64,000 nucleotides of DNA from Methylobacterium terricola. Lineage in GTDB: Bacteria; Pseudomonadota; Alphaproteobacteria; Rhizobiales; Beijerinckiaceae. Shown piece by piece: positions 45,970-54,116 of the stretch; the first letter of the stretch is position 1, and each line of letters starts with the position of its first letter. The notes under the pieces are model-generated. The model was given only the letters and a program-made list of their open reading frames with translations, searched no databases and was not told where the DNA came from. The stretch lies in NCBI RefSeq assembly GCF_006151805.1, contig NZ_VDDA01000003.1, positions 372,001 to 436,000 on the forward strand. Reading direction: 5' to 3'. The translations under genes and the position numbers were made by a program.

Positions 45970-47148
45970 ATGGTGCAAGACCCTCACCGATCCTCCCCGG
46001 CCGCGGCGGCCGGGCGCCTCGTCGCCCTCGACCGGATGCGGGGATTCGTCGTCGGCCTCGTCGTCCTGCATCATGCGGTGCTGGCCTATTGCACCTTCGG
46101 GCATATCGACCGGGTCCATTACCCCCTGTCGACGGCGCCGATCGTCGATGTGCGGCGCTGGATCGGGTTCGATCTCGCGGTGCTGCTCAATGACGGCTTC
46201 TTCATGCCGCTGCTGTTCGGGCTCTCGGGGCTGTTCGTCCGGGACGGCCTCGTGCGCAAGGGGGCGGGCGCTTATCTGAGGGCGCGGTTCGGCCGCCTCC
46301 TCGTGCCTTTCGTCGTCGCCGAGCTGACGCTCGTGCCGCTCGCCTACTATCCCTCTTTCCTCCAAGCCGGCGGCGCACCGGGTTTCGCGGCCTTCTGGCT
46401 CGCCACGGTCACCACCGGGCCGTGGCCGAGCGGGCCGCCCTGGTTCATCGGCGTCCTGCTGCTGTTCGATGCCGCCGCCGCGCTGATGCTCGTGCTCGCG
46501 CCGCGCGGGTGGCCGGCCCCACCCGGGGAGACGCCGCGCCCGGGCCGGGGCTTCGTCGGGCTCCTCGCCGTCACCTCCCTGGTCTTCCTGCCGCTGCTCC
46601 TCGCGGTCGGCCCGAGCCGCTGGTTCGCGGTGGGACCGCTCGCGATCCAGGGCAGTCGCGTCGGCCTCTACGCAGCCTATTTCGCCGCCGGGGCCTGGCT
46701 CGGCCGGGGCGGCAGGCCGATGGTCGCCGGGTTCGGGCGGGCGCTCGCCCGCCGCTGCGGGCTCTGGGTCGCGCTCGCGGTGGCGGCCGGGATGGCTTTC
46801 GTCGCGGCGCACCGGCTCGGCGCGGCGCTCCACATGCCGGCCCGGTCGGCGCTCGCCCTCGTCGGCGCGGCGCAGGCCGTCTTCTGCGCCGCCGCCTGCT
46901 TCGCGCTGCCGGCCCTGTTCCTGCGCGCGGCGGAGGGCCGTCGCCCGGCCTGGGACAGCCTCGCGGCGAACAGCTTCGCGATCTACCTGCTGCACTATCC
47001 CGTCGTGACCTGGACGCAGTTCGGGTTGCTCGGGTGGAAGGCCGGGGCCGTCGCGAAGGGCCTTGCCACTTTTGCCGTCGCGCTCGGCGCGAGCTGGGCC
47101 GGCGCCGCGCTGCTGCGGCGGTGGCCCGTGGTCGGACGGTGGCTGTGA
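45970..47148 (+). CDS. Acyltransferase 3-family membrane protein
   Basis: A 392-residue polytopic protein with about ten transmembrane helices. It begins GRLVALDRMRGFVVGLVVLHHAVLAY, with the family's catalytic-site His after an Arg-rich start, and ends with AANSFAIYLLHYPVVTWTQF, the usual late motif. Family members O-acylate surface or secreted polysaccharides and peptidoglycan. The acceptor cannot be told. ATG 45970 is chosen because the protein similarity begins there; upstream frame looks like non-coding DNA. Confidence 0.85.
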   Translation: MVQDPHRSSPAAAAGRLVALDRMRGFVVGLVVLHHAVLAYCTFGHIDRVHYPLSTAPIVDVRRWIGFDLAVLLNDGFFMPLLFGLSGLFVRDGLVRKGAGAYLRARFGRLLVPFVVAELTLVPLAYYPSFLQAGGAPGFAAFWLATVTTGPWPSGPPWFIGVLLLFDAAAALMLVLAPRGWPAPPGETPRPGRGFVGLLAVTSLVFLPLLLAVGPSRWFAVGPLAIQGSRVGLYAAYFAAGAWLGRGGRPMVAGFGRALARRCGLWVALAVAAGMAFVAAHRLGAALHMPARSALALVGAAQAVFCAAACFALPALFLRAAEGRRPAWDSLAANSFAIYLLHYPVVTWTQFGLLGWKAGAVAKGLATFAVALGASWAGAALLRRWPVVGRWL

Positions 47149-47342
47149 GGAAGGGCCGGGACGCATTCCGCTTGCGGCCGGCACGAAACCGGCTAGGTTC
47201 TCGCGTGGGTCGGCAGTCACCCAGGCGTCACCGCCCCGCGAGGGGAGCTAAACCTGTCCATTCCCCTTCGGCATCGCTCATTCCCGTGCCGCGTCGAAAG
47301 CCGGTGGCCCTCGACACCTGATTGAAGGTCGGCACACGGAGA

Positions 47343-47894
47343 ATGACCGTGCCGAGAGACCCGATTCCCTTCACGACCGGCGACGTGTCGGCCCTCGCCA
47401 AGTCCCTGCGCGCCCAATGGACGGCGCGGGCGACACAGAGCCAGGTGCCCAGCCACGTCGAGATGCTGAACATGCTGGCCCGCGCCGCCGGCCACCGCAA
47501 CTTCCAGCAGTTCCGCGCCCGAGGCGACCATCGCCCGCCGGAGGACCGGCCCGAGCCCGCCGAGGCCGATCCTGCCGCCGTAATGCGCGCCGCCCGCCAC
47601 TTCGATCCGCAGGGGCGGTTGCAGCGCTGGCCGGCCCAAAGGTCGATCCAGGATCTCTGCCTCTGGGGGCTGTGGGCGAGGATCCCGGCGGGGCGCGCGT
47701 TCGACGAGCGGCAGATCAGCGACGTGCTGACCGCGCTCCATCGGTTCGGCGATCCCGCCATCCTTCGGCGCACCCTGTGCCATATCGGGCTGATGACCCG
47801 GAGCCTCGACGGGCGGGACTATCGCCGGATCGAGCGGGCGCCGTCGCCCGAGGGCGCGGCGTTGATCCGCCACCTGCGCCGGACCGGGCACTGA
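47343..47894 (+). CDS. DUF2087-domain protein
   Basis: A 183-residue soluble protein. The N-terminal half has a helical region (SALAKSLRAQWTARATQSQV, SHVEMLNMLARAAGHRNFQQ) that looks like a small DNA/RNA-binding module. The C-terminal half carries the DUF2087 pattern: RAFDERQISDVLTALHRFGD, then RTLCHIGLMTRSLDG. DUF2087 is found in putative transcription regulators and metabolic proteins. CGGAGA precedes ATG 47343. A lone gene between two unrelated ones. Confidence 0.82.
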   Translation: MTVPRDPIPFTTGDVSALAKSLRAQWTARATQSQVPSHVEMLNMLARAAGHRNFQQFRARGDHRPPEDRPEPAEADPAAVMRAARHFDPQGRLQRWPAQRSIQDLCLWGLWARIPAGRAFDERQISDVLTALHRFGDPAILRRTLCHIGLMTRSLDGRDYRRIERAPSPEGAALIRHLRRTGH

Positions 47895-47953
47895 CCGAAA
47901 AGCCCGGCCGCGACGGCCGGTGCGGGCCGTCGCGGCCGATCGGCGCCGGGGCT

Positions 47954-49321
47954 TCAGCCCCGCACCGGTGACACCGCGCCCGGCACCGTCCGCGCGGTCT
48001 CCGCCGGCTCGCCGGCCGCGACCCAGCGCAGGCACAGGACGGCGGCGAGCATCGGCAGTGCCAATGCCAGGCAGTAATCCGGCCGCTCCCAGCCCGCCGC
48101 CATCAGCATCCCGGCGAGCGACGGCCCGGCGACGGCGCCGAGGCGGCCGACGCTCATGGCGAGCCCGGTGCCGGTGGTCCGCACCGGGGCCGGGAAGATC
48201 GGCGGCACCACCGCGTACATCGCGTTGATCGAGCCGTAGAGGCAGAAGCCGATGGCGAGCGTGGCGGCCAGGAGCGCGGCCGGCGTCGCCGGCACGTGGC
48301 CGAACACCGTGGCGGCGAGGAACAGCCCGACCATGAAGGCGGCGGCGAGCCGGCGCGTCCCGGCCCGGCGGGCAAAGAACCCGAACAGCAGGCAGCCGGC
48401 CGCACCGCCGAGATTCATCAGCATCGCCCCCGAGATGCCGCCGCTGACGCTGAGGCCCAGTTCCGTCAGCACCTTCGGGGTCCAGCTCAGGAAGAAGTAG
48501 CAGGTCGTCATCACGCAGAAATACGCCGCGCAGGCCGCGAGCGTGCGGGTGCGATAGGGCGGGCGGGCGACGGCCGCGAGGCTGGCGCCGGCCTCGGCCT
48601 CGGCGCGCGAGGGCGCCGGCAGGGCGGCCAGCGCCGGGCGGTTCAGGCGGGCGAGCACCCGGTTGACCTTGGCGAGCGCCCCGGCGGGCCGGCGGGCGAT
48701 GAGGTAGTCGAGCGATTCCGGCAGGAAGGCCAGCACCGCCGGCACCAGGGCCAAAGCCACGAGGCCGCCGAAGACGTAGACCGAGCGCCAGCCATAGGCC
48801 GCGATGAGGGTGACCGAGAACGCGCCCCCGAGGGTCGCACCGAGGGGATAGCCGAGCGACATCAGCGAGATCGACAGGTTGCGCCAGCGGTCGGTGGCGT
48901 ATTCCGCCACCACGATGTTGACGGTGGCGAGCCCGCCGCCGATGCCGAGTCCGGTGAACAGCCGCACCAGGGCGAGCTCGGTCAGGGTGCTCACCGCGGC
49001 GGCCGCCAGCATCCCCAGGCACAGGATGGCGAGGCACAGGAGCAGCGTGGTGCGCCGGCCGAAGCGGTCGCTCAGCGGTGCGATCAGAAGGGCGCCGAGG
49101 CCCATCCCGGCGAGGCCGGCGCTGAACAGCAGGCCGAGATCGGTCGGCTTGAGGGCAAAGTCCTTGGCGATCGAGGCGGCCGTGAAGGCGACCACCAGCA
49201 CGTCGAATCCGTCCAGCGCGCAGATCAGCACGCAGACCGCCACGGCGGCGACCTGGAACGGGGTCATGGCGCCCCCGCGGATGGCGGCGCGGGGGTCGGA
49301 AGTATCCTGTGCGATGGACAT
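47954..49321 (-). CDS. MFS transporter, aromatic acid:H+ symporter-like
   Basis: A 455-residue major facilitator with 12 predicted helices. The AAHS-type signatures are visible: ICALDGFDVLVVAFTAASIA in helix 1 (the DGxD motif) and the loop LSDRFGRRTTLL; a second RRAGTRR loop follows helix 8. It most likely imports an aromatic acid such as vanillate or protocatechuate, supported by vanillate O-demethylase genes next to it on the same strand (vanB, vanA). GGAGG lies upstream of ATG 49321. A palindromic repeat separates it from vanB. Confidence 0.9.
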   Translation of the reverse strand: MSIAQDTSDPRAAIRGGAMTPFQVAAVAVCVLICALDGFDVLVVAFTAASIAKDFALKPTDLGLLFSAGLAGMGLGALLIAPLSDRFGRRTTLLLCLAILCLGMLAAAAVSTLTELALVRLFTGLGIGGGLATVNIVVAEYATDRWRNLSISLMSLGYPLGATLGGAFSVTLIAAYGWRSVYVFGGLVALALVPAVLAFLPESLDYLIARRPAGALAKVNRVLARLNRPALAALPAPSRAEAEAGASLAAVARPPYRTRTLAACAAYFCVMTTCYFFLSWTPKVLTELGLSVSGGISGAMLMNLGGAAGCLLFGFFARRAGTRRLAAAFMVGLFLAATVFGHVPATPAALLAATLAIGFCLYGSINAMYAVVPPIFPAPVRTTGTGLAMSVGRLGAVAGPSLAGMLMAAGWERPDYCLALALPMLAAVLCLRWVAAGEPAETARTVPGAVSPVRG

Positions 49322-49381
49322 GTGTCCTCCCGTCGATGTCATCGTTGTTTTTGGTTCAACAGGCGATCCCGCCACCCTCCG

Positions 49382-49423
49382 CGTCATCCCGGGCTCCTGC
49401 CTGTGGCGAGCCCCGGGATGACG
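49382..49423. repeat. Palindromic intergenic repeat, family B, variant copy
   Basis: CGTCATCCCGGG ... CCCCGGGATGACG, perfect outer arms of about 11-12 bp around a loop that differs from the other copies. It lies between the MFS transporter gene and vanB. Confidence 0.7.
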
Positions 49424-49476
49424 TTGGCGCTTGATGAGGAGCGTCGGTTCGACGGGCTCGGCCGAACCGCGTCGCC

Positions 49477-50448
49477 TCACCCCGCCCGGTCCGCCGTATC
49501 GATCGTGATCCCGCCGCCCACCACCCGCGACACGCAGGTGCAGAGCTGGGCGTTCGCCGCCTTCTGGGCCTCGCTGAAGAACACGTCGCGGTGATCGACC
49601 GTGCCGTCGGTTTCCAGGATCTTCACCGTGCACAGGCCGCACTCGCCGCGCCGGCAATCGTGGATCATCCCGACGCCGGCCGCCTCCAGCGCCTCCAGCA
49701 TGGTCTGGTGGCGCGGGACGACGATCTCCCGGGACAGCCGCGGGATGCGCACGGTGAACGCCTCGGTGGCGTGGCGGCCGCCGGTGCCGAAGGTCTCGAA
49801 GCGCAAGGCCTGCACCGGCCGGCCGGAGGCCGACCAGGCCCGGCGGGCCGCCTCCATCATCCGGTAGGGCCCGCAGACATACGCCTCGCCGCCGGGGGCG
49901 AGGTCCGCGATCGCCGCGTCGAGATCGATCCGCCCGCCCTCGTCATCGGTGACGGTCTCGAGCCGGTCGCCGATCCGCGCCTTCAGGCCATCGGCGAGCG
50001 CCAGGTCCTGCCGGGTCCGCGCCGCGTAGAGCAGGCGGAACCGGGCACCGGACCGATGCAGGGCCAGCGCCATGGCGTGGAGCGGCGTGATGCCGATGCC
50101 GCCGGCGACGAGCAGGTAGCCGGGGCGGCCGAGGGTGAGGCCGAAATGGTTGCGCGGGCCGGAGATGCTGAGGCGTGCGCCGGGCTCCAGCCCGTGCATG
50201 TAGGCCGAGCCGCCGCGGCTGTCGGGCAGCCGCTTCACGGCGATGCGATAGAGCCCGTCGGCGCCGGAATCGATGAGCGAGTAGGAGCGGGTATCCGGCC
50301 GCTCGCCGATCATCACCGCCACCCCGAGATGGCTGCCGGGTGCGGCGAGCGCCCCGGGGGATTCCGGCTCGATCTCCAGCAGGCGGATGTCGGGCGTCAG
50401 CGCCCAGGCGGCGCGCAGGCGCGCGGGGAGCCAGTCGGTCGGAGCCAT
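49477..50448 (-). CDS. vanB: Vanillate O-demethylase reductase-like subunit (PDR family)
   Basis: A 323-residue flavin/2Fe-2S reductase that carries electrons from NAD(P)H to the oxygenase VanA. Order: flavin domain (RSYSLIDSG), nucleotide-binding domain (LVAGGIGITPL, YVCGPYRMMEAA) and a C-terminal plant-type ferredoxin with CRRGECGLC and a late CTC. This matches phthalate dioxygenase reductase/VanB layout. It lies 5 nt downstream of vanA. Similar reductases serve other Rieske oxygenases, so the exact substrate rests on vanA. Confidence 0.9.
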   Translation of the reverse strand: MAPTDWLPARLRAAWALTPDIRLLEIEPESPGALAAPGSHLGVAVMIGERPDTRSYSLIDSGADGLYRIAVKRLPDSRGGSAYMHGLEPGARLSISGPRNHFGLTLGRPGYLLVAGGIGITPLHAMALALHRSGARFRLLYAARTRQDLALADGLKARIGDRLETVTDDEGGRIDLDAAIADLAPGGEAYVCGPYRMMEAARRAWSASGRPVQALRFETFGTGGRHATEAFTVRIPRLSREIVVPRHQTMLEALEAAGVGMIHDCRRGECGLCTVKILETDGTVDHRDVFFSEAQKAANAQLCTCVSRVVGGGITIDTADRAG

Positions 50449-50453
50449 GGCGG

Positions 50454-51572
50454 CTACTCCGCCGCGATGCCGACGGACGGGGCCGCCTTGGCCGCACCCC
50501 CCTTGGCCGGGTCATTCTGAGTGGGGCCCCGGCCCTCCTTCGCCATCATGCCGTCGATCAGGCGGTGGGCCCAGAGCGAGCCGGCATCGATGTTGAGGTT
50601 GTAGAACGGCTGGCGCGGCTGGCGGTCGATCGCCCGCTGCTGGGCTTCCAGCACGTCGTGGTCCTGGTCGTAGACGCCCTTGCCGTCGTTGACGTGGGCC
50701 CGGTTGAGGGCCTTGGTCAAGTCCTCGTCGTCGGTGCGCCAGTTGCGCACGAAGTTCCAGAAATAGTGGCAGCTCGTCGCGGTCTCCGGGGTGATCGCCG
50801 CCAGGAAGAAGCCGTTGACGCCTTGCGACCGGTCGCCCTGCCGCGCCCCGGTGCCGGCGAGCGCCACCCCGACATCGCCCGCCACCACCGTCGGGGCCTC
50901 GAACCGGATGATCTGCCAGCGGTCGACATGGCCGGGCTTGCCGAGGTTCCTCGCCCAGAACGGCGGCGGCTCGATGTTCTCCATCCAGCGCTCCACCGTG
51001 ACGCACCGGTCGGTATGGGTCACGTCGAACGGGTTGCGGGTGATCGCGTCGTCGCCGATGCTGCCGGCATGCACGTAGGTCTCGTGGGTCAGGTCCATCA
51101 GGTTGTCGATGACCAGCCGGTAATTGCACTTGAGGCCGTAGAAGGTGCCGCCCTCGCCGACCCACGGCGCGTCGCTGTTCCAGTGGAAGTCGGGCACGAG
51201 GTCGGGATCGGCGAGCGCGGGATCGCCCATCCAGAGCCAGACCAAGCGGTAGCGCTCGACCGCCGGGAAGGCGCGCACGCAGGCCGAAGGGTTGATGGTC
51301 TCCTGCGCCGGCATGAAGGTGCAGCGGCCGGACGCGTCGAAGACGAGGCCGTGATAGCCGCACATCACCTGGTCGCCCTTGAGGTGGCCGAGCGACAGCG
51401 GCAGCAGCCGATGCCAGCAGGCATCCTCCAGCGCCGCGACGGCGCCGTCGGTGCGGCGGTAGAGCACGACGTCCTTGTCGCAGATCCGGCGTGGCGTCAG
51501 CGCGCGGCCGATCTCGTGATCCCAGGCGGCGGCGTACCAGGCATTCAGGGGGAAGCCCTTCGGGTCCGTCAT
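50454..51572 (-). CDS. vanA: Vanillate O-demethylase oxygenase-like Rieske protein
   Basis: A 372-residue Rieske non-heme iron oxygenase that demethylates vanillate to protocatechuate and formaldehyde in well-known relatives. Rieske ligands are Cys52, His54, Cys71, His74. The catalytic iron site follows in DNLMDLTHETYVH (Asp160, His163, His168). ATG 51572 is preferred over 51590 because GGGAGA lies about 7 nt upstream. With vanB and an MFS transporter it forms an aromatic-acid uptake and demethylation unit, and the released formaldehyde suits a methylotroph. It is divergent from an AraC-type regulator. Confidence 0.88.
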   Translation of the reverse strand: MTDPKGFPLNAWYAAAWDHEIGRALTPRRICDKDVVLYRRTDGAVAALEDACWHRLLPLSLGHLKGDQVMCGYHGLVFDASGRCTFMPAQETINPSACVRAFPAVERYRLVWLWMGDPALADPDLVPDFHWNSDAPWVGEGGTFYGLKCNYRLVIDNLMDLTHETYVHAGSIGDDAITRNPFDVTHTDRCVTVERWMENIEPPPFWARNLGKPGHVDRWQIIRFEAPTVVAGDVGVALAGTGARQGDRSQGVNGFFLAAITPETATSCHYFWNFVRNWRTDDEDLTKALNRAHVNDGKGVYDQDHDVLEAQQRAIDRQPRQPFYNLNIDAGSLWAHRLIDGMMAKEGRGPTQNDPAKGGAAKAAPSVGIAAE

Positions 51573-51867
51573 CGTTCTCTCCCTCGTCATCGCCCCGCGG
51601 GTCTGCGCCTCGCTGAAGGGTCGGTGGTGCGGCGCCGAGGCTTGGCCTTATCGGGTCGCCGGGCGTCAGGGCCCGAAAGCTCCCGCCGGCGAGACGGCCG
51701 GTGCTGCACCGCACACAGGTTTCATGCGCCGGATCAGCAGGTTGGAACTGGTCCGGTTCGATGTCCGGACGCTAGCCGCCGGGCGCCCGGCCGGCCATGG
51801 ACGCGCCCCGGAATTTCTTGGACGGATCCGGCGCCCGGCATTAGCCTCAAGCCGGGAGGAGACGGCG

Positions 51868-52770
51868 ATGCAGATGCGGCGGGAGCGGCCGATCCCGGTG
51901 TTTCGCCTCTACGGCGAGACCGCCGCGGCGACGGTGCCGAGCTTCGTCCATGCCGAGCGGATCGGCACCAGCGCGGCCCTGCACGATTGGGAGATCGCGC
52001 CCCACCGCCACGGCGCGCTGACCCAGGGGCTCGTCGTCACGCGCGGCCACGGCGCCCTGTCGCTCGACGCGAACCGGGAGGAATTCTCCGCGCCCTGGCT
52101 GGTCTGGGTCCCGTCCGGCGTGGTGCACGCCTTCTCGTTCCGGCCCGGCACCGACGGGGTCGTGCTGTCGCTCGCCGACGACTTCCTCGCCGCCGTGCTC
52201 GATCCCGATCCGGACGCGGCGCGCCTGCGCAGCGCCGCCGAGGCGACGTTCAGCGGACGACCCGGCTCGCCGGAGGAGATCGACCTCGACCTCGCGGCTC
52301 TCGTCGAGACCCTGATGCGGGAGGCCGCCGGCGCCCTGCCGGGGGCGGCGAGCGCGGTCGCCGCGCTGGTGAAGCTCCTCGTCGTCGGCGTGCTGCGCAC
52401 CCGCGCCGCCCGCTCGATCACCGAGCCCGCGGCCCAGGCCCGCGCCGACCTGCACCGCCGCTTCCGCCGGCTGGTCGAGGCGCATCTGCGCGAGGGCTGG
52501 CCGCTCGCCCGCTTCGCGGAGGCGCTCGGCGTCAGCCCGGATCGGTTGCACGCCGCCTGCACGGAGGCGGTGCGGCGCTCGCCGCAAGGCATCCTGCACG
52601 ATCGCCTGATGCTCGAGGCCAAGCGCAGCCTCCTCTACACCACGCTGCCGGTCTCGAAGATCGCCTTCGATCTCGGCTTCAACGATCCGGCGTATTTCTC
52701 GCGCTTCTTCGCGGCGCGCGCGGGGGCGAGCCCGGCGGCGTTCCGGCGAATGAACCAGGGAGAGGGGTGA
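51868..52770 (+). CDS. AraC-family transcriptional regulator (PobR/HpaA-like)
   Basis: A 300-residue regulator. The N-terminal cupin-like sensing domain has HDWEIAPHRHGALTQGLVV, as in PobR/HpaA activators of aromatic-acid catabolism. The C-terminal domain has two helix-turn-helix motifs: LARFAEALGVSPDRLHAACT and VSKIAFDLGFNDPAYFSRFF. GGGAGGA is 7 nt upstream of ATG 51868. It is divergent from vanAB, so it probably controls them in response to an aromatic ligand. Classical vanAB systems use a GntR-type VanR, so an AraC-type partner is different. Confidence 0.88.
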   Translation: MQMRRERPIPVFRLYGETAAATVPSFVHAERIGTSAALHDWEIAPHRHGALTQGLVVTRGHGALSLDANREEFSAPWLVWVPSGVVHAFSFRPGTDGVVLSLADDFLAAVLDPDPDAARLRSAAEATFSGRPGSPEEIDLDLAALVETLMREAAGALPGAASAVAALVKLLVVGVLRTRAARSITEPAAQARADLHRRFRRLVEAHLREGWPLARFAEALGVSPDRLHAACTEAVRRSPQGILHDRLMLEAKRSLLYTTLPVSKIAFDLGFNDPAYFSRFFAARAGASPAAFRRMNQGEG

Positions 52771-52838
52771 CGGCCTGACAATCCACCGGCCGCCAAAGCG
52801 TTGCCGGTGAGAAGAGACACGGTCAGGAGAAGGAGAAG

Positions 52839-52914
52839 TGGCTCCCCGAGTAGGACTCGAACCTACGACAAGGCGATTAACAGTCGCCTGCTCTACCAAC
52901 TGAGCTATCGGGGA
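52839..52914 (-). tRNA. tRNA-Asn (GTT)
   Basis: A complete cloverleaf on the minus strand: acceptor TCCCCGA / TCGGGGA, D arm TAGCTCAGTTGGTAGAGCA, anticodon loop CTGTTAA (anticodon GTT) and T arm GTAGGTTCGAGTCCTAC, with discriminator G and an encoded CCA. I see no split repeat at its 3' end that would mark an integration site. Confidence 0.97.
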
Positions 52915-53018
52915 ATGCCGGCCGGTGCTCGCTGCGAGCGCCGACGGGGGCTTACTAGCCATTCCACCCGCCGGGCGCAAGCCCGGTTTTCAGCATCCGG
53001 GGCGCGGGGTTCGCGCCG

Positions 53019-53456
53019 TCAGAACCGGGGCGGGCAGGCCGCGCCGAACGGGCCGACCGTCAGGTCGCCCTGGCGCGGGGCATTGAGCACGAAGGGCTCG
53101 GTGCCGCCCTGGCCGAAGCGCATCAGGCCGAGATCGTAGTAGCAGCGGTCGATGATCGCCGTGAACGTGTAGCTGTCCTGTGCCACCGGCGGCCCGACCG
53201 GCACGAGCCGCCCGCGCGGGCCCCGCGCGGCGCAATACGCCGCGATCTCCACCTTGCCCGGCGCCATCATGCGGATCGAGCGCGAGGAATGCGGCGGGAT
53301 GCCGACGCTGGGACCGTCGTTGCGGCTCGCCACCGCGAAATAGGGCGAGCGGTTGACGACGCGCCGGACGCAGCCGGCCTCCGCCGCGCTGATGCCGCCG
53401 GCGAGCAGCGCCGCCGCCGCGATCCACCGATAGAGCCGCTTCACGCCCGGCCGCAT
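53019..53456 (-). CDS. Small secreted hypothetical protein
   Basis: A 145-residue protein with a signal peptide (VKRLYRWIAAAALLAGGISA, cleavage near EAG-C). The mature part has Cys residues (GCVRRVV, AAYCAARG, DRCYY, AACPP) that could form two disulfides, and a beta-rich pattern. GGAG lies about 9 nt upstream of ATG 53456. I do not recognise the family. It faces the tRNA-Asn gene on the same strand. Confidence 0.75.
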   Translation of the reverse strand: MRPGVKRLYRWIAAAALLAGGISAAEAGCVRRVVNRSPYFAVASRNDGPSVGIPPHSSRSIRMMAPGKVEIAAYCAARGPRGRLVPVGPPVAQDSYTFTAIIDRCYYDLGLMRFGQGGTEPFVLNAPRQGDLTVGPFGAACPPRF

Positions 53457-53753
53457 GGCATATCTCTCCTCAAAGCACCGTCCGACCAGCGGATGCCGGT
53501 TCGTCGCAGAAAACGCGGCCACGACAAAGACCTAGCGCGGCGCCCGGGTGCCGTGCGATCGGGCGTCGCGCCAGGCGCGAAGGACCGCGTGACCCTCACA
53601 ACTTATCGCGTCCCCGCGCAACTGCCAGGCTTGGCGTGCGCATGCCGCCCGCGGGAACGGAACGGCAGAGCTTGGCGTTGAGTTCCGGTCTTCGTGGGGC
53701 GGCGGCATTCCGGTGCCGCACCGCGCCGCCCGCACTCACTGCCCGGAGCCCCG

Positions 53754-54113
53754 ATGCGCATTCGTACCCTGCTGCTGGCCCTGTTCCTGCTCACCGGCCT
53801 CGGCGGTCTCGCCGGCGCTTCGCCGCTGATGCCGAGCGCCGCCGTCACCACCGCCCTCGACCAGCCCTCCACCGTCGAGACCGTGCGCTGGCGCCGCCAC
53901 CGGCACTGGCACCGGCGGCACTGGCATCGCCGCCACTGGCACCATCGCCGCCACTACCGCCGGCACTGGCATTACCGGCGCCATTGGCACCACCGCCGGC
54001 ATTACGGCCGCCGTCACATCCGCGGCCGCCATCACGCCCGCCGGCTGCATTTCAGCCGCCCGGCCGCCGCCCGGCCGGTGCGCTGGATCGAGCCCCGCCA
54101 GGTCGGACGCTGA
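53754..54113 (+). CDS. His/Arg/Trp-rich small secreted protein
   Basis: A 119-residue protein with a signal peptide (MRIRTLLLALFLLTGLGG) and a mature part dominated by short repeats such as RRHWHRRHWHHRRHYRRHWH (residues ~51-70). The coding DNA shows repeated CGCCAC/CGGCAC units, so slippage may change its length. Many bacteria of this group have such His-rich exported proteins; metal binding is a possible role, not shown. It ends 3 nt before the PBP start. Confidence 0.75.
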   Translation: MRIRTLLLALFLLTGLGGLAGASPLMPSAAVTTALDQPSTVETVRWRRHRHWHRRHWHRRHWHHRRHYRRHWHYRRHWHHRRHYGRRHIRGRHHARRLHFSRPAAARPVRWIEPRQVGR

Positions 54114-54116
54114 GCC

